A stretch of 64,000 nt of DNA, taken from positions 171,784,478 through 171,848,477 of the forward strand of contig OV884058.1 in NCBI GenBank assembly GCA_930367215.1, written 5' to 3'. Below, in pieces: positions 11,079 through 21,512 of the stretch (the stretch's first letter is position 1; each line of letters opens with the position of its first letter). The notes beneath the pieces were generated by a model, which was not told the origin of the DNA, searched no databases, and saw only the letters and a list, made by a program, of their open reading frames with translations. The DNA is from Pollenia angustigena (lineage: Eukaryota > Arthropoda > Insecta > Diptera > Polleniidae). A program made the position numbers and the translations under genes.

Positions 11079-12151
11079 ACAATCATCATTATAAACCACT
11101 ATTTTTCTATGTGTATATAACTATCGGTAATCACCAAACCGCTTTAAGAAAATCATAAAGTTTTCTTTCATATTTGAATTTGTATTGTCAACATTAAATA
11201 CAAAATGAAATAAAATTTAAAGAAGAAAAAACAACTACAATAGCAAAGAAATAAAACAAAGTTTTTTAATGTTTTTTTCCAATTTGTTTGAATTGATTTA
11301 AGAAACAATTTATATTCATGTTGCACCTGTGTCGGTACAATTCGTGGAATTTTTTGTTTTTTGTTTTATTAATGTTGATTGTATTTTTTCAATTTTTATT
11401 TTCTGTTATATTATATGCATACATACATAAATACATACATACAAATAAGCATGATCGATTCAGTTGAAATTAATTTGCATATCTGGGTCTTGACACTATC
11501 TACATGTTAATGTTGCCAAATTCATGAAAAAAAGTTGGAAAATAAAAACAATAATAACTATTAAATAAAAAAAAGTGCCACTCAATGGACTCGCATTCAT
11601 ATTCGAAATAAAATAAACAATTTCTCTTTCAGAAACCATTTGTGGTAAATTAATCTTCTTTATTCTAAATATTTAATTGCTATGACGACTGTCGTTAAAG
11701 TCAAAAAAGTGAATGAGAAGAAGAAGAAGTTGGTTAAAATACTCCATGAGTTGATTTTTTTATGACAATCATTAATAATCCATAATAAAATTATATTTTT
11801 ATGAGTCATTTAATTATGTTGAAATTGATTTTTATTGTTGCCAAGTATTTAATTTTAAATGACGTTTCTAAGAATGTTGGAATTTACAGGAAAATATTTT
11901 TTTTTTCATACAGAGTGCAATTGATTGATGGGTAGAAAAATTCAAATACAAGGTTCATCTAGGAAGTTTATAGTTTTTATTGCAAGTCACTTTAATCTAA
12001 CCGATTTATTATAAAACCCTTTAACGCACACAACGACTGATGGACAGCGTTTAAGTGCAAACAGAATGTCGCTGTTCATTTTGAAAACAGAAATAACGAT
12101 TTTAATGAAAGTCCAAAATTCAAAAATCAATTAATTGTGTTGACCTCGACA
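11079..12151. other. AT-rich stretch, no gene recognised
   Basis: A low-complexity run of CATACATACATAAATACATA lies near 11417-11450. I see no coding frame or TE termini. Confidence 0.4.
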
Positions 12152-12464
12152 CACAGAAAAAATTAGAATTGATTTCAACCAACAAATTTGTGATATTAAT
12201 TAAAAAATTTATTAAATTTAATACAAATAATAACAACCCAGCAAAAACTTACATTGCAAAGTAATGAGTTAAAAAGCTAATATAACGACTCTTCACTACT
12301 TATACATTGGCATTTTAACTCATTATTTTAACACGGTGATGTCATTGGAGGCAAGTACTTACCACCATCGCTTACAAATAAGTCATTACCACTTGGCTTA
12401 CAAATAGGGATTTAAATAACTTATTACTCCGATGTCACCAAAATTACAACTAACATGTCATGAC

Positions 12465-12672
12465 TTTAAAAAAAATTTTTTTTTATTATTTTTTTTTAAA
12501 TTATTTTTTTTCTATTTTTTCTTATTTTATTTTACTTTACTTTATGTTTTGTTTTTCTATTTTTTCTTATTTTATTTTATTTTTTATTTTTTTTCTGTCT
12601 CTGGCGGGATTCGATCGCGCAACCTCGGTGCTGATAGACTAGCTCACTACCAGCTTGTCTACCGGGGCAGTG
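12465..12672 (-). mobile_element. tRNA-derived SINE-like insertion
   Basis: On the minus strand, about 12672-12601 has the layout of a tRNA gene. An A-box-like TGGTAGTGAGCTAG (plus 12638-12651) is followed ~30 nt later by a B-box-like GCGATCGAATCCC (plus about 12605-12617). It is followed by a long A-rich tract (plus-strand T-rich 12465-12597). tRNA-like head plus A-rich tail is the usual SINE layout. I could not fold a full cloverleaf, so it is not a functional tRNA. Confidence 0.5.
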
Positions 12673-12750
12673 TAGTTTTTGTATAAAAAAACGATGTTTT
12701 TTACTCAATTAAGAGCGTAAATATGAGATTAAATTATTGGAGGCAACTAC

Positions 12751-13176
12751 CCAATAAAAAATTTTATCATTTTGCGAAGCACTAAAGGTGCATTTAAAAA
12801 AATAAGCGCACAATTATGCGCTACGCAATAAGACATACAGAAGTTGCAGTAAAGTTAGTGAAAGAACTCTCAACAACTTTTATTAAAAAAAAAAAATTAC
12901 ATTTCAAGTGCTACGGCATTCCCTTAGTACGAAGCAGGTTTGTAAGGGAGAATACTAAAAAATAACTGTATCAAAACATTCAGTGTGTAAAGCTGATCGT
13001 TACATCCAACAATTTTTATGTGCGCTGAACAATGCGCTTTATGTGTCGAAAATGTATTGCCTCAAAGTGGGAACTCGCCATATAAAATTCATGTCTTCCG
13101 TAAGCGCAATGGTAAGCGAAACTTTTATGTTTCTCCCTTACAAACCTGCTTCGTTGGAAGCTCCATTTTTTATTGG
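12751..13176. mobile_element. CCCAATAAAAAAT-family MITE, best copy
   Basis: CCCAATAAAAAATTT (12751-) and AATTGGG-type right end ATTTTTTATTGGG (-13176) are inverted repeats, with TA outside both ends (acTA|CCC, GGG|TActt). Internally GAAGCAGGTTTGTAAGGGAGA (about 12941) recurs inverted as TCTCCCTTACAAACCTGCTTC (about 13132), so the element also folds back on itself. Other copies lie at 5966, 21352, 25208 and 35062. The copy at 35062 has CT, not TA, at its borders, so the duplication is not fixed as TA. The long open frame crossing it is accidental. Confidence 0.8.
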
Positions 13177-13179
13177 GTA

Positions 13180-13300
13180 CTTACCACCCTCGCTTACAAA
13201 TAGGGAGTTTAATAAGTCATTACCACATTCGCTTACAAATAGGGAGTTAAATAAGTCATTACCACATTCGCTTACAAATAGGGACTTAAATAACTTATTA
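13180..13300. repeat. ~39-bp minisatellite, about three copies
   Basis: Repeats of the pattern 'taccacattcgcttacaaatagggagttaaataagtcat' stand head to tail from 13182. A related single or partial copy lies at 12359-12420. It belongs to the middle element of the nest. Confidence 0.75.
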
Positions 13301-13813
13301 CTCCGATGTCACCAAAATTACAACTTACATGTCATGACTATAAAATTTCAGTACAGCATAATTTTTCATATTCAAATTTATTACAAATTGTTTTTTATTT
13401 ATTATAAAAAAAAAACAAATTGTAAGAACAAATATTTTAAATCAATTTGTATTAGATTTGAAAAAACTTCAACCGTAGATGCATTTTATTACGAATGAAT
13501 TATAAATTTCGTTAATCAACTCATACACAAGTTCTTAGGTATCAGATTATATGTCAGCCATTACCAAACTACTTCTATGTAATGCAGATGGTATGAAGTA
13601 GTCATTGAAAAGTAAGTTGTTCAGTAATGGCAAGTCATTACCAAGTTTTTGCTGGGTAAATTATAGAATCAATTAGATATTTTTTGATATCCATAATAAT
13701 GTTATTGATATAAGCCAACTTTTAATTCAGTGGATAACATTTTTAATTAAAAATGATTTTATTATTAATTAATGGTATAATGAAAAAAAAATGACGAAAA
13801 TTTTTTCTGTGTA

Positions 13814-14449
13814 CCTAATGATACCTAATGTTCCTAATACGGTAGGGAGTCCTTAATTTCTCACAAAGGCTAAGGCAAAATTATGCTCCAAACGTAAAAT
13901 TAGATGATGGTTTTAAAAAACACCAATTTTGAATAAGACAAGAAACATTAATTTCACTTATATTCCATGGAGTACCCCCAGTGGGTAAGCTTGTGCGTTC
14001 TAAAGAACGCCTTTCTCTTGATGTTGCACTTTTGGAGATAAAAAGGTGCAGCTAATACGTGAGGCTTGGAAGAAGGCTAACGTGGACAGATTTCCCGGAT
14101 CGCAGATGGCCAGAGTGATATCTGATTCAACGGGAACCTGTAAATATCTAGAATGGGCTACATAAATCACATGTTGGCTGTAGTTTTAATTCGCGGGGTT
14201 AAAGGTCTTTAAAATGCCTAATTTCTGCTCTTATTTGAGTAAAGTTTGGCTAGTTAGCAGATCCCCCATGTGCTAGTGGTATGCAAGTGGAATTCAGTAC
14301 AAGGTTGTGGCACACTTTAACTGTTTTAACCAAATTGTTTCGGTTTTGTTAGTGTTTTGCTAGAAATGGTTGATATATCGAACCGTAAACACTAACAATA
14401 CAATGCGAAAAACCTCTGTTGTTTCTCCTGTTTTTTGATTGTTTTAGAA
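13814..14449. other. Region with a short coding-like remnant
   Basis: Around 14040-14163 plus, one frame reads KVQLIREAWKKANVDRF then PGSQMARVISDSTGTCKY and L-E-W-A-T before TAA. Composition looks more protein-like than its surroundings, but I do not recognise the family, and no start or splice sites are convincing. It may be a TE or host-gene fragment. Confidence 0.25.
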
Positions 14450-14974
14450 GGGGGGGAGGTGCTTTAATATCATGTGAGATAAGGCCATGATGGCTTTATC
14501 TCTCATTCAATAGGGAGATAACGCCTTTTTTATTTGAATGGGAGATAAAGCCATCATGGTCTTAGCTCACTTTAGCAATATTAGAAAATGGCTTTATCTC
14601 TAATTACAGTACCGGTGACACTAAAGTTAAGTATTGATATCTGGCTTCGCATACTAAAGTATTTCTGAGTGGCTTAGTGCTTAGGGGTTTTTTCCTCCAG
14701 TAGGACGCGGCAGGTGGCTTCGCTGAATAAAGTTTTCCTATGTGCGTCACAAGAGTAAAAAAAATGTTTTTCAATGTTAACTAAGGATTTTCCCTTTTAC
14801 AGAATGTTTACACCATGAATAACAATATTCTGGAAAAATATGGTTTTATCTCTCATTTCGCAAAATTTTAAATATGACCTTACCCTTCTATAAGGCCCTT
14901 ATGGCTTTATCTCCCATTAAATTGAGCAATAAAGCCATCATGTCCTTAACTCACAAGGTTTTAAAGCACCCCCC
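14450..14974. mobile_element. MITE with 8-bp TSD TTTTAGAA
   Basis: TTTTAGAA flanks both ends (14442-14449, 14975-14982). The left end GGGGGGGAGGTGCTTTAA pairs with the right end TTAAAGCACCCCCC. Subterminal blocks built on CATGATGGCTTTATCTC appear in both orientations (about 14485, 14545 and 14895-14945), so each terminus can itself fold. Eight-bp duplication fits hAT, but the G-rich end is not the classical C/TAGNG. Confidence 0.8.
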
Positions 14975-15073
14975 TTTTAGAATGCCATCACCTGTAATTG
15001 AATTCGCCTTAGTGGTATGCAATAGAAGCTAGAATTGGTAAGAAAGCTCCGGCAATGCATGTGCTTGGCTATG

Positions 15074-15098
15074 TGTGTGTGTGTGTGTGCGTGTGTAT
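15074..15098. repeat. (GT)n microsatellite
   Basis: TGTGTGTGTGTGTGTG run interrupted once by a C. Confidence 0.9.
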
Positions 15099-15928
15099 TC
15101 CATTTAATCTGTATTTAGAGCTCCGATAAATGCAAAAGGTACTCACGTTATTCAAATTGGCTAAAGGTCGTTGCTGACTGAAGACGCATGACAACACCTG
15201 TGGAGGAACCAAAAAGTTTTCTGAGTATCCAAAATTGTATTTCATAATCCCTTTTATTTATATTTTAAATAAAAATCTAAATTTCTAAAGTGATAAGTCT
15301 TTTTGTTTTATCTTTTTTTATAGTTTCCGCCATATTCTTCTTAAAAAAAAAAAAATCGTGGGAAATTTTTCTATCCGCGGCATTTCGTATACAAATCTTC
15401 AAAGCCAGTGAAAATTGCTTGAGAAAAACCAACCTAAATCAGATCTACCAGTTGACTTCTTTGTGTCACTGGTAGACACAATCTGTGTGCAACAAGAGCA
15501 ACAACTTTATTGCCGACATCATCCCAGCGGCAAGATGTTATCACAAAAGTTTTACAAATATTACCAAACATACAGACATTTGCATAAAAGTATTCATATT
15601 TTTTTTTTATTTCATGAATATGAGATGATTTTTTAAAACAAAAAAAGCCACTGTAGAGCTGCTCATCTAAATTATGATTTCATATTTATTTATTTATTTT
15701 TTTTTTTTTTTTTTTTTTGTAGCACTTTATGCGTTTTTGTTTTTATTAAGCAAGGATACCGCCAACTCATGACAATTTTAAGACAACAAAATGATGTCAT
15801 AAGAAAACATTTGCGGTAATTTTTATTACAATTTATGGCGAACAATTGTTGAGCTACAGGACAGCAATAGTTGTTATGTTGTTGATAATACTTAAGTCTG
15901 CATTAAGATCTTATGTAAAGTATTATAA
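15099..15928. other. No gene recognised
   Basis: AT-rich DNA with a (T)n tract at 15699-15719. CTACCAGTTGACTTC...GTGTCACTGGTAG near 15447-15475 forms a small hairpin. Open frames here lack any family resemblance. Confidence 0.35.
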
Positions 15929-16600
15929 ACAAGTAAGAAAGTATAGTCGGTCAAGCCCGACCATATGATACCCTACACCACAGAATTGAATAACACATCA
16001 TGCTTATGTGTCCATATTAATATGGATTTATCTATGTTTATAAACTTCACTCAAATCGGTTTGAAAGTTTGTGAGAGGCAGAAATTGCCCCCTACCTCCC
16101 CTTGTGGTCCTATTTTTTAAAAAACTGTATAGCTTATGTGTCCATATAGATATGGATCTATCTATGTTTTAAGTTTCATTAAAATCGGTTTGAGAGGCAG
16201 AAATTGCCCACATCTCCCCTCGTGTCGGTTTGATGGTTTCTGAGAGGAAGAAATTTTTCCCTCTCTTCTCTCGTGGTCCTAAGATTCGGCCCATTTTCAA
16301 TAGGCTTGGTCCATGTGCCAATAAGAACCTATGACCCAAATTTTATCAAATTATCTTCAAAATTGCGACCTGCACTTTGCGCACAAGGTTACATGGACAG
16401 CCAGCCTGCCAGCCAGCTTGCCAGCCAGCCTGCCAGCCAGCTTGCCAGCCAGCCGGACGGACATCGTTAGTTCGACTCAGAAAGTGATTCTAAGTCGATC
16501 GGTATACTTTAAGGTGGGTCAAGGACCAATATTTTAAGGCGTTACACACATCAGCACAAATGCATAATACCCTCTTCACTATTGTGGTGTGGGTATAAAA
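15929..16600 (+). mobile_element. DINE-1/mini-me-like element
   Basis: Starts ACAAGTAAGAAAGTATAGTC, followed by a GTCGGTCAAGCCCGAC hairpin and ATACCCTACACCACA. Ends TTGTGGTGTGGGTATAAAA, giving subterminal inverted repeats (ATACCC..ACACCACA). A GACGGACATCG core and a CAGCCAGC microsatellite occupy the middle. Subterminal inverted repeats, an internal tetranucleotide-type microsatellite and a 3' hairpin are the described hallmarks of dipteran DINE-1/INE-1/mini-me (Helentron-associated) elements. Non-coding. Confidence 0.65.
16399..16455. repeat. CAGC-type microsatellite
   Basis: GCCAGCCTGCCAGCCAGC-like units repeat about seven times. It sits in the core of the DINE-like element, where such arrays are typical. 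Confidence 0.9.
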
Positions 16601-16644
16601 AGTTGCCAAGTACTTATTTGAGTTAAGACTCTATTAGAATCGTA

Positions 16645-17584
16645 CACGCAGAGAAAAAATATGGCTGAGCATGGTTACGGCAACAACACTATGTTTATTG
16701 TAACAATATATTGTTGTCGTACACAAATAATTGATATTTTTATTTAATATGAACAATATTATAGTTACTGTAAACATATCAATGTTTATCGCAATTAAAA
16801 ATTTGAGTTTTGTTGACCGAAAAATATTTATTTTTCTAACAACTAAATTATGATAACTTTCAAAACATATTATATTACCCACAACCATATCATGATATTT
16901 AATAGCCATAACATGATAACTTTCTATACATTTATCATATTATGTTTAAGATGCAATCAAACTATTTGTACTCTAATAATATTATGCTAGCGCCATTTGT
17001 AAAATTATTTGAATCAGTTGTGTCGTTTGTTTTATATGTGAGCGGTTAAACAAGAAAATACCATGAAAAATATTAAAATTAAAGAAATTAAAATAATTAA
17101 TAGTGCAAAATATCGAAGTAAAATCCAACAACAAATATTGAACTCCGCTATTTTATTAACATCAAGAAAAATTGTAAAAAGTCACAAAATAAAAATCGAT
17201 ACATAAAAATTTTAATTAATTGTGTATTGTTATGACAGTTATTAAAGGAGCTGTATCATAATATGAAGGCTTCTAAATTTATTATGATTAACATGATGAT
17301 AAAATGATCACTTCTTAGCTTATTATGATTAACATGACAATAATATGATTAATTTCTTAGCTTATTATGATTAACATGATAATAATATGATTGCTTCTTA
17401 ACTTATTATGATTAACAGAATAATAATTTGATTAAGGGAAAAATATTATGATGTCATATTACGAATATATTAAGCCACTATATGATTCAATAATAATCTT
17501 AATATGGTGACTACAATCATGAATCTTATCATAATATGTTGCTCTTAGAATATGTTTACCACAACCATGTTTTTTCTTTGCGTG
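16645..17584. mobile_element. CACGCAGAGAAAAAA-ended TIR element
   Basis: CACGCAGAGAAAAAATATGG at the left matches the reverse complement of CATGTTTTTTCTTTGCGTG at the right with two or three changes. The flanks are TA on the left and TT on the right, a decayed TA duplication. Ends resemble the CACAGAAAAAA family. It contains a tandem array at 17268-17440. A lone similar end (CACGCAGAGAAAAATGG) lies at about 19141 without a partner. Confidence 0.65.
17268..17440. repeat. ~59-bp tandem repeat
   Basis: About three and a half copies of a unit containing TTATTATGATTAACATGA and ATAATATGATTNCTTCTTA. It is internal to the TIR element. Confidence 0.8.
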
Positions 17585-18289
17585 TTCTAGCAATGCTTCA
17601 ACCAACCGCCCAAGAGTGCGAGAGCAACCAGCACAGCCAGGAAGCAAGTGAAGTGCATAATCCGTTTAGGAGCTTGAAATCCTAAAGATTCTTGTCAAGC
17701 ACAATATGAAAATCTTAAAGAATGTTTGGGAGAAACACAACAGGTTGTTTCCTTTGATTTAAAAGTATCTATTTATAAATCGTCAAAAGCAAAACAGTTA
17801 ATAACACTTTTCTACTCTCCGATTTGAACAAAAATACGCCATTTTAAAGGTATTTACATCCGAAAGTTCACAATATATATTTTATTTAAATATGAGGGAA
17901 TAAAAGGGGTCAATTCGGTAATTTTATATATCTTAAAGATGGAAAGGTGTCGGGCACTTTTTTGAAATTCAGCCCTTTTGGGACTTCTTTGTCACCCCGT
18001 CTATCTTTTAAAAAAATAAAGATTATACAAAATTTGTAACAAACATAAATTTTGCACTTTTTCGAAACTGGAACGTTTAAGGGTTGCAAATCGTAACATT
18101 TTTTAGTATTTTTTTTCAAAAGATTTGTCTCCATGTATCGACATATACAAAAAAATTAAATTATTGGCTCAAACTACAACATTAAAATGTTTGATACTTC
18201 AATGGGGAGAAAAAAAAGTATCAAAAGGGAAAATATGAGAAATTAAATTTTTTTTCTTTAACTTTAACTTCTGTGGTACTGCATGTGGT
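17585..18289. other. No gene recognised
   Basis: AT-rich. Low-complexity open frames only. Confidence 0.35.
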
Positions 18290-18865
18290 AGTTTTAGAAT
18301 TTTATATAATATTGAACTTAGAAACATAAAATTATAGGTGCAGGGTCCTGAGTAAATGAGAACCTATAAGAAGAAAACTTTTCGTCCTTTTTTATTCATC
18401 AACTGGTACTTTTTTTGATTTTCGTTAATATTGGACCTAGAAACATAATATAAAACATGCAATGTCCTGAGTGAGTGAGAATCTATAAAAGGGAACATTT
18501 TGGTACTTTTTTGTTTTTCAGCTGGTACTTTTTGAATTTCCGTTAGTAATTAGACCTAGAAATATAAAATTAAACATTCAAGGTTTTGATTAAATAAGAA
18601 TCTGTTAGAGGGATATTTTTAGTACTTTTTCATTCTTTAATTGGTACTTCTGGAGTTTTTAATAAAACTAAACTTAGAAACATAAATTCCACATGCAGAG
18701 TCCAGAGGGGCTGAGAAAGTATAAGAGGAGACTTTTTGGTACTTTGTGATTTTCAATTGGTACTTTCTGATTTTTTTTCTATTATTGTTGATACTTTGTG
18801 ATTTTCAATTAGTACTTTCTGATTTTTTTTATATTATTGAACTTAAGAAACTAAATCAAACATTC
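18290..18865. repeat. ~120-bp tandem repeat, 4-5 diverged copies
   Basis: The block 'CTAGAAACATAAAAT ... CCTGAGTAAATGAGAA ... TTTTGGTACTTTTT ... CAACTGGTACTTTTT' recurs at about 18310, 18430, 18556 and 18672. The last copy has an extra internal GATACTTTGTGATTTTCAAT duplication. Spacing is 115-128 bp. Copies are well diverged, so the array is old. I could not place it in a named TE. Confidence 0.7.
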
Positions 18866-19493
18866 ACGAACTTAATTGGAAAGTAATAAATGGACCGGAA
18901 CTTGGTCCCACGACAAATCGATTCTCTAAGACGAAAAAAAAAATATGTAAAAAAATGTAGATTAATAAATACTTATATGCATGTTTTCTTCATATTTGCA
19001 TAAATAATTATGGTCGAATTTTGATCACTAGGCAAACACTAGTTAATTTAAATAGATAAAAAAATATTTCCCGAAAGACATCGAAAGCACATGCAGCATT
19101 TCTAACATGCTGTTTAATGCATGGGTTCGGATTGTAACTGCACGCAGAGAAAAATGGTCAATATTTTTTTTTTTGCGAAAGTGGAGCCGTTTAAAGTTTT
19201 GGATCAAAAAAATCAATAACAAGTAGCATAACGGCACATTTTTGTCACAAGTGGTAAATTTTTGAACGATTCTGAATGATTTTTACATTTTTTTACACAA
19301 TATCAATCATGATACTGCGTACATTTCTGCATTCTATTAAGCAAAAAAAAAACATGCTTTTTAACTTATGACTTATGCCACTATAAAAAGTAAATGAGCT
19401 TTATTTATTCTTAAAATTAATTTTAGATACTTATGTTTGTAACATTTTTATAAGAAAACTCAATTCTCAAGTTCCGTAAGTAGATAACAAATC

Positions 19494-19719
19494 TGCAGCA
19501 TTTTGACAAAACATCTTAACTCAAATTTAAAAAGTTGAAAAAAATTTTGTTAATCATACGAATTTTTATTCAAAAAACCTTTTTGTTTATAATACAAAAT
19601 TTTTCTTCAATTTTGGTTTATATTATTATTTGATAAAAATTATTTCTTCACCGAGTTTTCTTGCATCTTTTTTGAAATCGTATCTCAACTTAAGATGTTT
19701 TGTCAAAATGCCATAGATG
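19494..19719. mobile_element. Short inverted-repeat element
   Basis: GCATTTTGACAAAACATCTTAA near 19500 and its reverse complement near 19690 frame a ~225-bp AT-rich body that can fold into a stem-loop. No target duplication was identified, so the exact ends are uncertain. Confidence 0.5.
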
Positions 19720-20281
19720 TATATTATAAAATTCGTATTATAAAATTTTAAACTTCCAGGCGTCGGCAAGTCTAAGTTAATAATAGTTAAATGGTAATCT
19801 GAAGCTTAATCAGGAGCCAGCAAAAAATAACCAGAAGATAAGAAATAAAAATTATAATCATAAAGTTAATAAAATGCTCAGAAAAAAGGAGTTGTTTTTT
19901 TTTTTGTCACAACCAACAATAATGAAAATAAATTTTATTGACGACAGCATTTGCTGGAAGGCAAACAAATATGTTCATAAAAACAAAGACAGACGAACGG
20001 ACACTTGGTATAATAAGTCACAAACCATTTCTATATAAATACTTAAGACACAAAGTGTAGCACGTCTTAAATACAAAAGCGTAGTCATAGGCAGTAAAAT
20101 TACGATTTTGTTTTTTTTTTTTTTTTTCATAAAATTTTGTTTAATTTCAATGAAATCATCATCACCAGGGAAACCAGAAATATGCTCTAAAAAACACGTT
20201 TTATGCGCACTAAAATTGCAGTAAAAAGTGGAAAATATGACCTGAAAAATGTTAAAAATATGCCCTAAAAATTAAAAATTG

Positions 20282-20413
20282 CTCATTTGAAGACTAAATT
20301 TTTCATATTATTCGAATGTGTATTCTATGTCAAATACAATCCTCAAAAGCTTTTATACTTTAATAGACTCATTCCTTCAATATTTCACAGGAATATTTTC
20401 TATGCACTATCAG

Positions 20414-20448
<35 letters not shown>

Positions 20449-21256
20449 TTTGTATATTTCTGTTACGAAGCTTACCTTAGCTATCCTTTGGTTAGCAATG
20501 AAGTAAATTGTAAAGAAAATTTATACAACTATTAGATACCAGCAGAATGTAATGCATTTTCTGGCCCTAATAGTAATAGTATCTAATAGTTGTATAAATT
20601 TTCTTTACAATTTACTTCATTGCTAACCAAAGGATAGCTAAGGTAAGCTTCGTAACAGAAATATACAAACAAAAAAAAAAAAAAAAAAAAAAAATTCTGA
20701 TAGTGCATAGAAAATATTCCTGTGAAATATTGAAGGAATGAGTCTATTAAAGTATAAAATCTTTTGAGGATTGTATTTGACATAGAATACACATTCGAAT
20801 AATATGAAAAATTTATATAATAAATGTAACTCACCATGAGAAATAAATTCCCAGATTCTATTTGTTAAAATAATTAAGTTAAATACATAAAATTTACAAT
20901 AGGCACTATCCAGTTATAAGATACAAAGAATGCTGACGAAGGCCGTAGCGGGCCAGAAAATGCATTACATTCTGCTGGTATCTAATAGTTGTATAAATTT
21001 TCTTTACAATTTACTTCATTGCTAACCAAAGGATAGCTAAGGTAAGCTTCGTAACAGAAATATACAAACAAAAAAAAAAATTCTGATAGTGCATAGAAAA
21101 TATTCCTGTGAAATATTGAAGGAATGAGTCTATTAAAGTATAAAAGCTTTTGAGGATTGTATTTGACATAGAATACACATTCGAATAATATGAAAAATTT
21201 ATATAATAAATGTAACTCACCATGAGAAATAAATTCCCAGATTCTCATTTGAAGAC
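20282..21256. mobile_element. Retrozyme/Penelope-like insertion: inverted plus tandem 399-bp units
   Basis: CTCATTTGAAGAC stands at both borders (20282-20294 and 21244-21256), a 13-bp target-site duplication. Inside are three copies of one unit: one inverted (20295-20566) and two direct (20582-20926, truncated at its left; 20927-21243, with the ribozyme). TCTAATAGTTGTATAAATTT starts at 20582 and 20981, a 399-bp period. Copies are nearly identical except for the homopolymer (39, 28 and 10 residues). A hammerhead ribozyme lies at the second unit. Inverted plus tandem terminal repeats with hammerheads and variable-length target duplications are known for Penelope-like elements and metazoan retrozymes; no reverse-transcriptase frame is present here. 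Confidence 0.75.
20927..20973 (+). ncRNA. Hammerhead ribozyme, type I, short stem III
   Basis: Stem I AGAAUG (20927-20932) pairs perfectly with CAUUCU (20968-20973). CUGACGA (20933-20939) is the canonical CUGANGA core. Stem II is GGCC (20941-20944) with GGCC (20951-20954) and a GUAGCG loop, its base being an A-A opposition (20940/20955) where G-C is usual. GAAA (20956-20959) is the second core strand. Stem III is two A-U pairs closed by UGCA (20961-20964). The cleavage triplet is UUA, predicted cut after 20967. The inverted copy at 20544-20566 keeps only the 3' half of the motif. The layout matches minimal type I hammerheads of animal Penelope elements/retrozymes. Activity is untested. Confidence 0.8.
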
Positions 21257-21351
21257 ACAATATTCATCAATTTAATAACAAAATCTAAAAAAAAATATAA
21301 AAAATTCATATGAGCGATGTTTATTACGCCGAATCCCAATAAAAAATGGAG

Positions 21352-21512
21352 CTTCCAACGAAGCAGGTTTGAAAGGGAGAAACATAAGGGTTTCGCTTAC
21401 CATTGCGCTTACGGATGACATGAATTTTATATGGCGAGTTCCCACTTTGATGCAATACATTCTTGATACATTAAGCGCATTATTCAGCGCACATAAACAT
21501 TGTTGGATGTTT
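21352..21512. mobile_element. CCCAATAAAAAAT-family MITE, left half only
   Basis: CCCAATAAAAAATGGAGCTT through ACATAAACATTGTTGGATG is colinear with 35062-35240. It then stops at the poly(T) that marks the LINE B tail, and the right half is absent. LINE insertion alone does not explain the loss, because the DNA beyond the LINE's other end is unrelated. Confidence 0.75.

Larger units (their letters stand above)
12236..13657. mobile_element. ACCCAGCAAAAACTT-ended TIR element (middle)
   Basis: ACCCAGCAAAAACTT at 12236-12250 is the exact reverse complement of AAGTTTTTGCTGGGT at 13643-13657. No convincing target duplication is present. Both halves contain blocks of the CGCTTACAAATAGGGA minisatellite followed by the same ATTACTCCGATGTCACCAAA segment (12427 and 13299), so the element has an internally duplicated structure. 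Confidence 0.65.
12152..13811. mobile_element. CACAGAAAAAATT-ended TIR element (outer of three)
   Basis: Left CACAGAAAAAATT (12152-12164) pairs with right AATTTTTTCTGTG (13799-13811). TA follows the right end but the left flank is CA, so the expected TA duplication is not perfect. The same ends occur at 30560-32527 with clean TA on both sides. Two further elements are nested inside. No coding capacity. Confidence 0.6.

Noticed and set aside
12601..12672. Functional tRNA gene
   Set aside because: A/B-box-like order is present but stems do not pair into a cloverleaf, and it is followed by a long A-rich tail; kept as SINE-like.
13180..13300. Regular repeats that might suggest a CRISPR-like array
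   Set aside because: Repeats are contiguous without unique spacers; the DNA is clearly eukaryotic and the array belongs to a TE.
12983..13498. 171-residue open frame
   Set aside because: It crosses the CCCAAT MITE and a minisatellite (repeating SLPHSLTNRE-type peptide from the repeat). No independent support for a gene.
20287..20535. 82-92-residue frames in the hammerhead repeat
   Set aside because: The same frame appears in all three copies only because the copies are nearly identical. It spans variable-length poly(F), so translation is unlikely.
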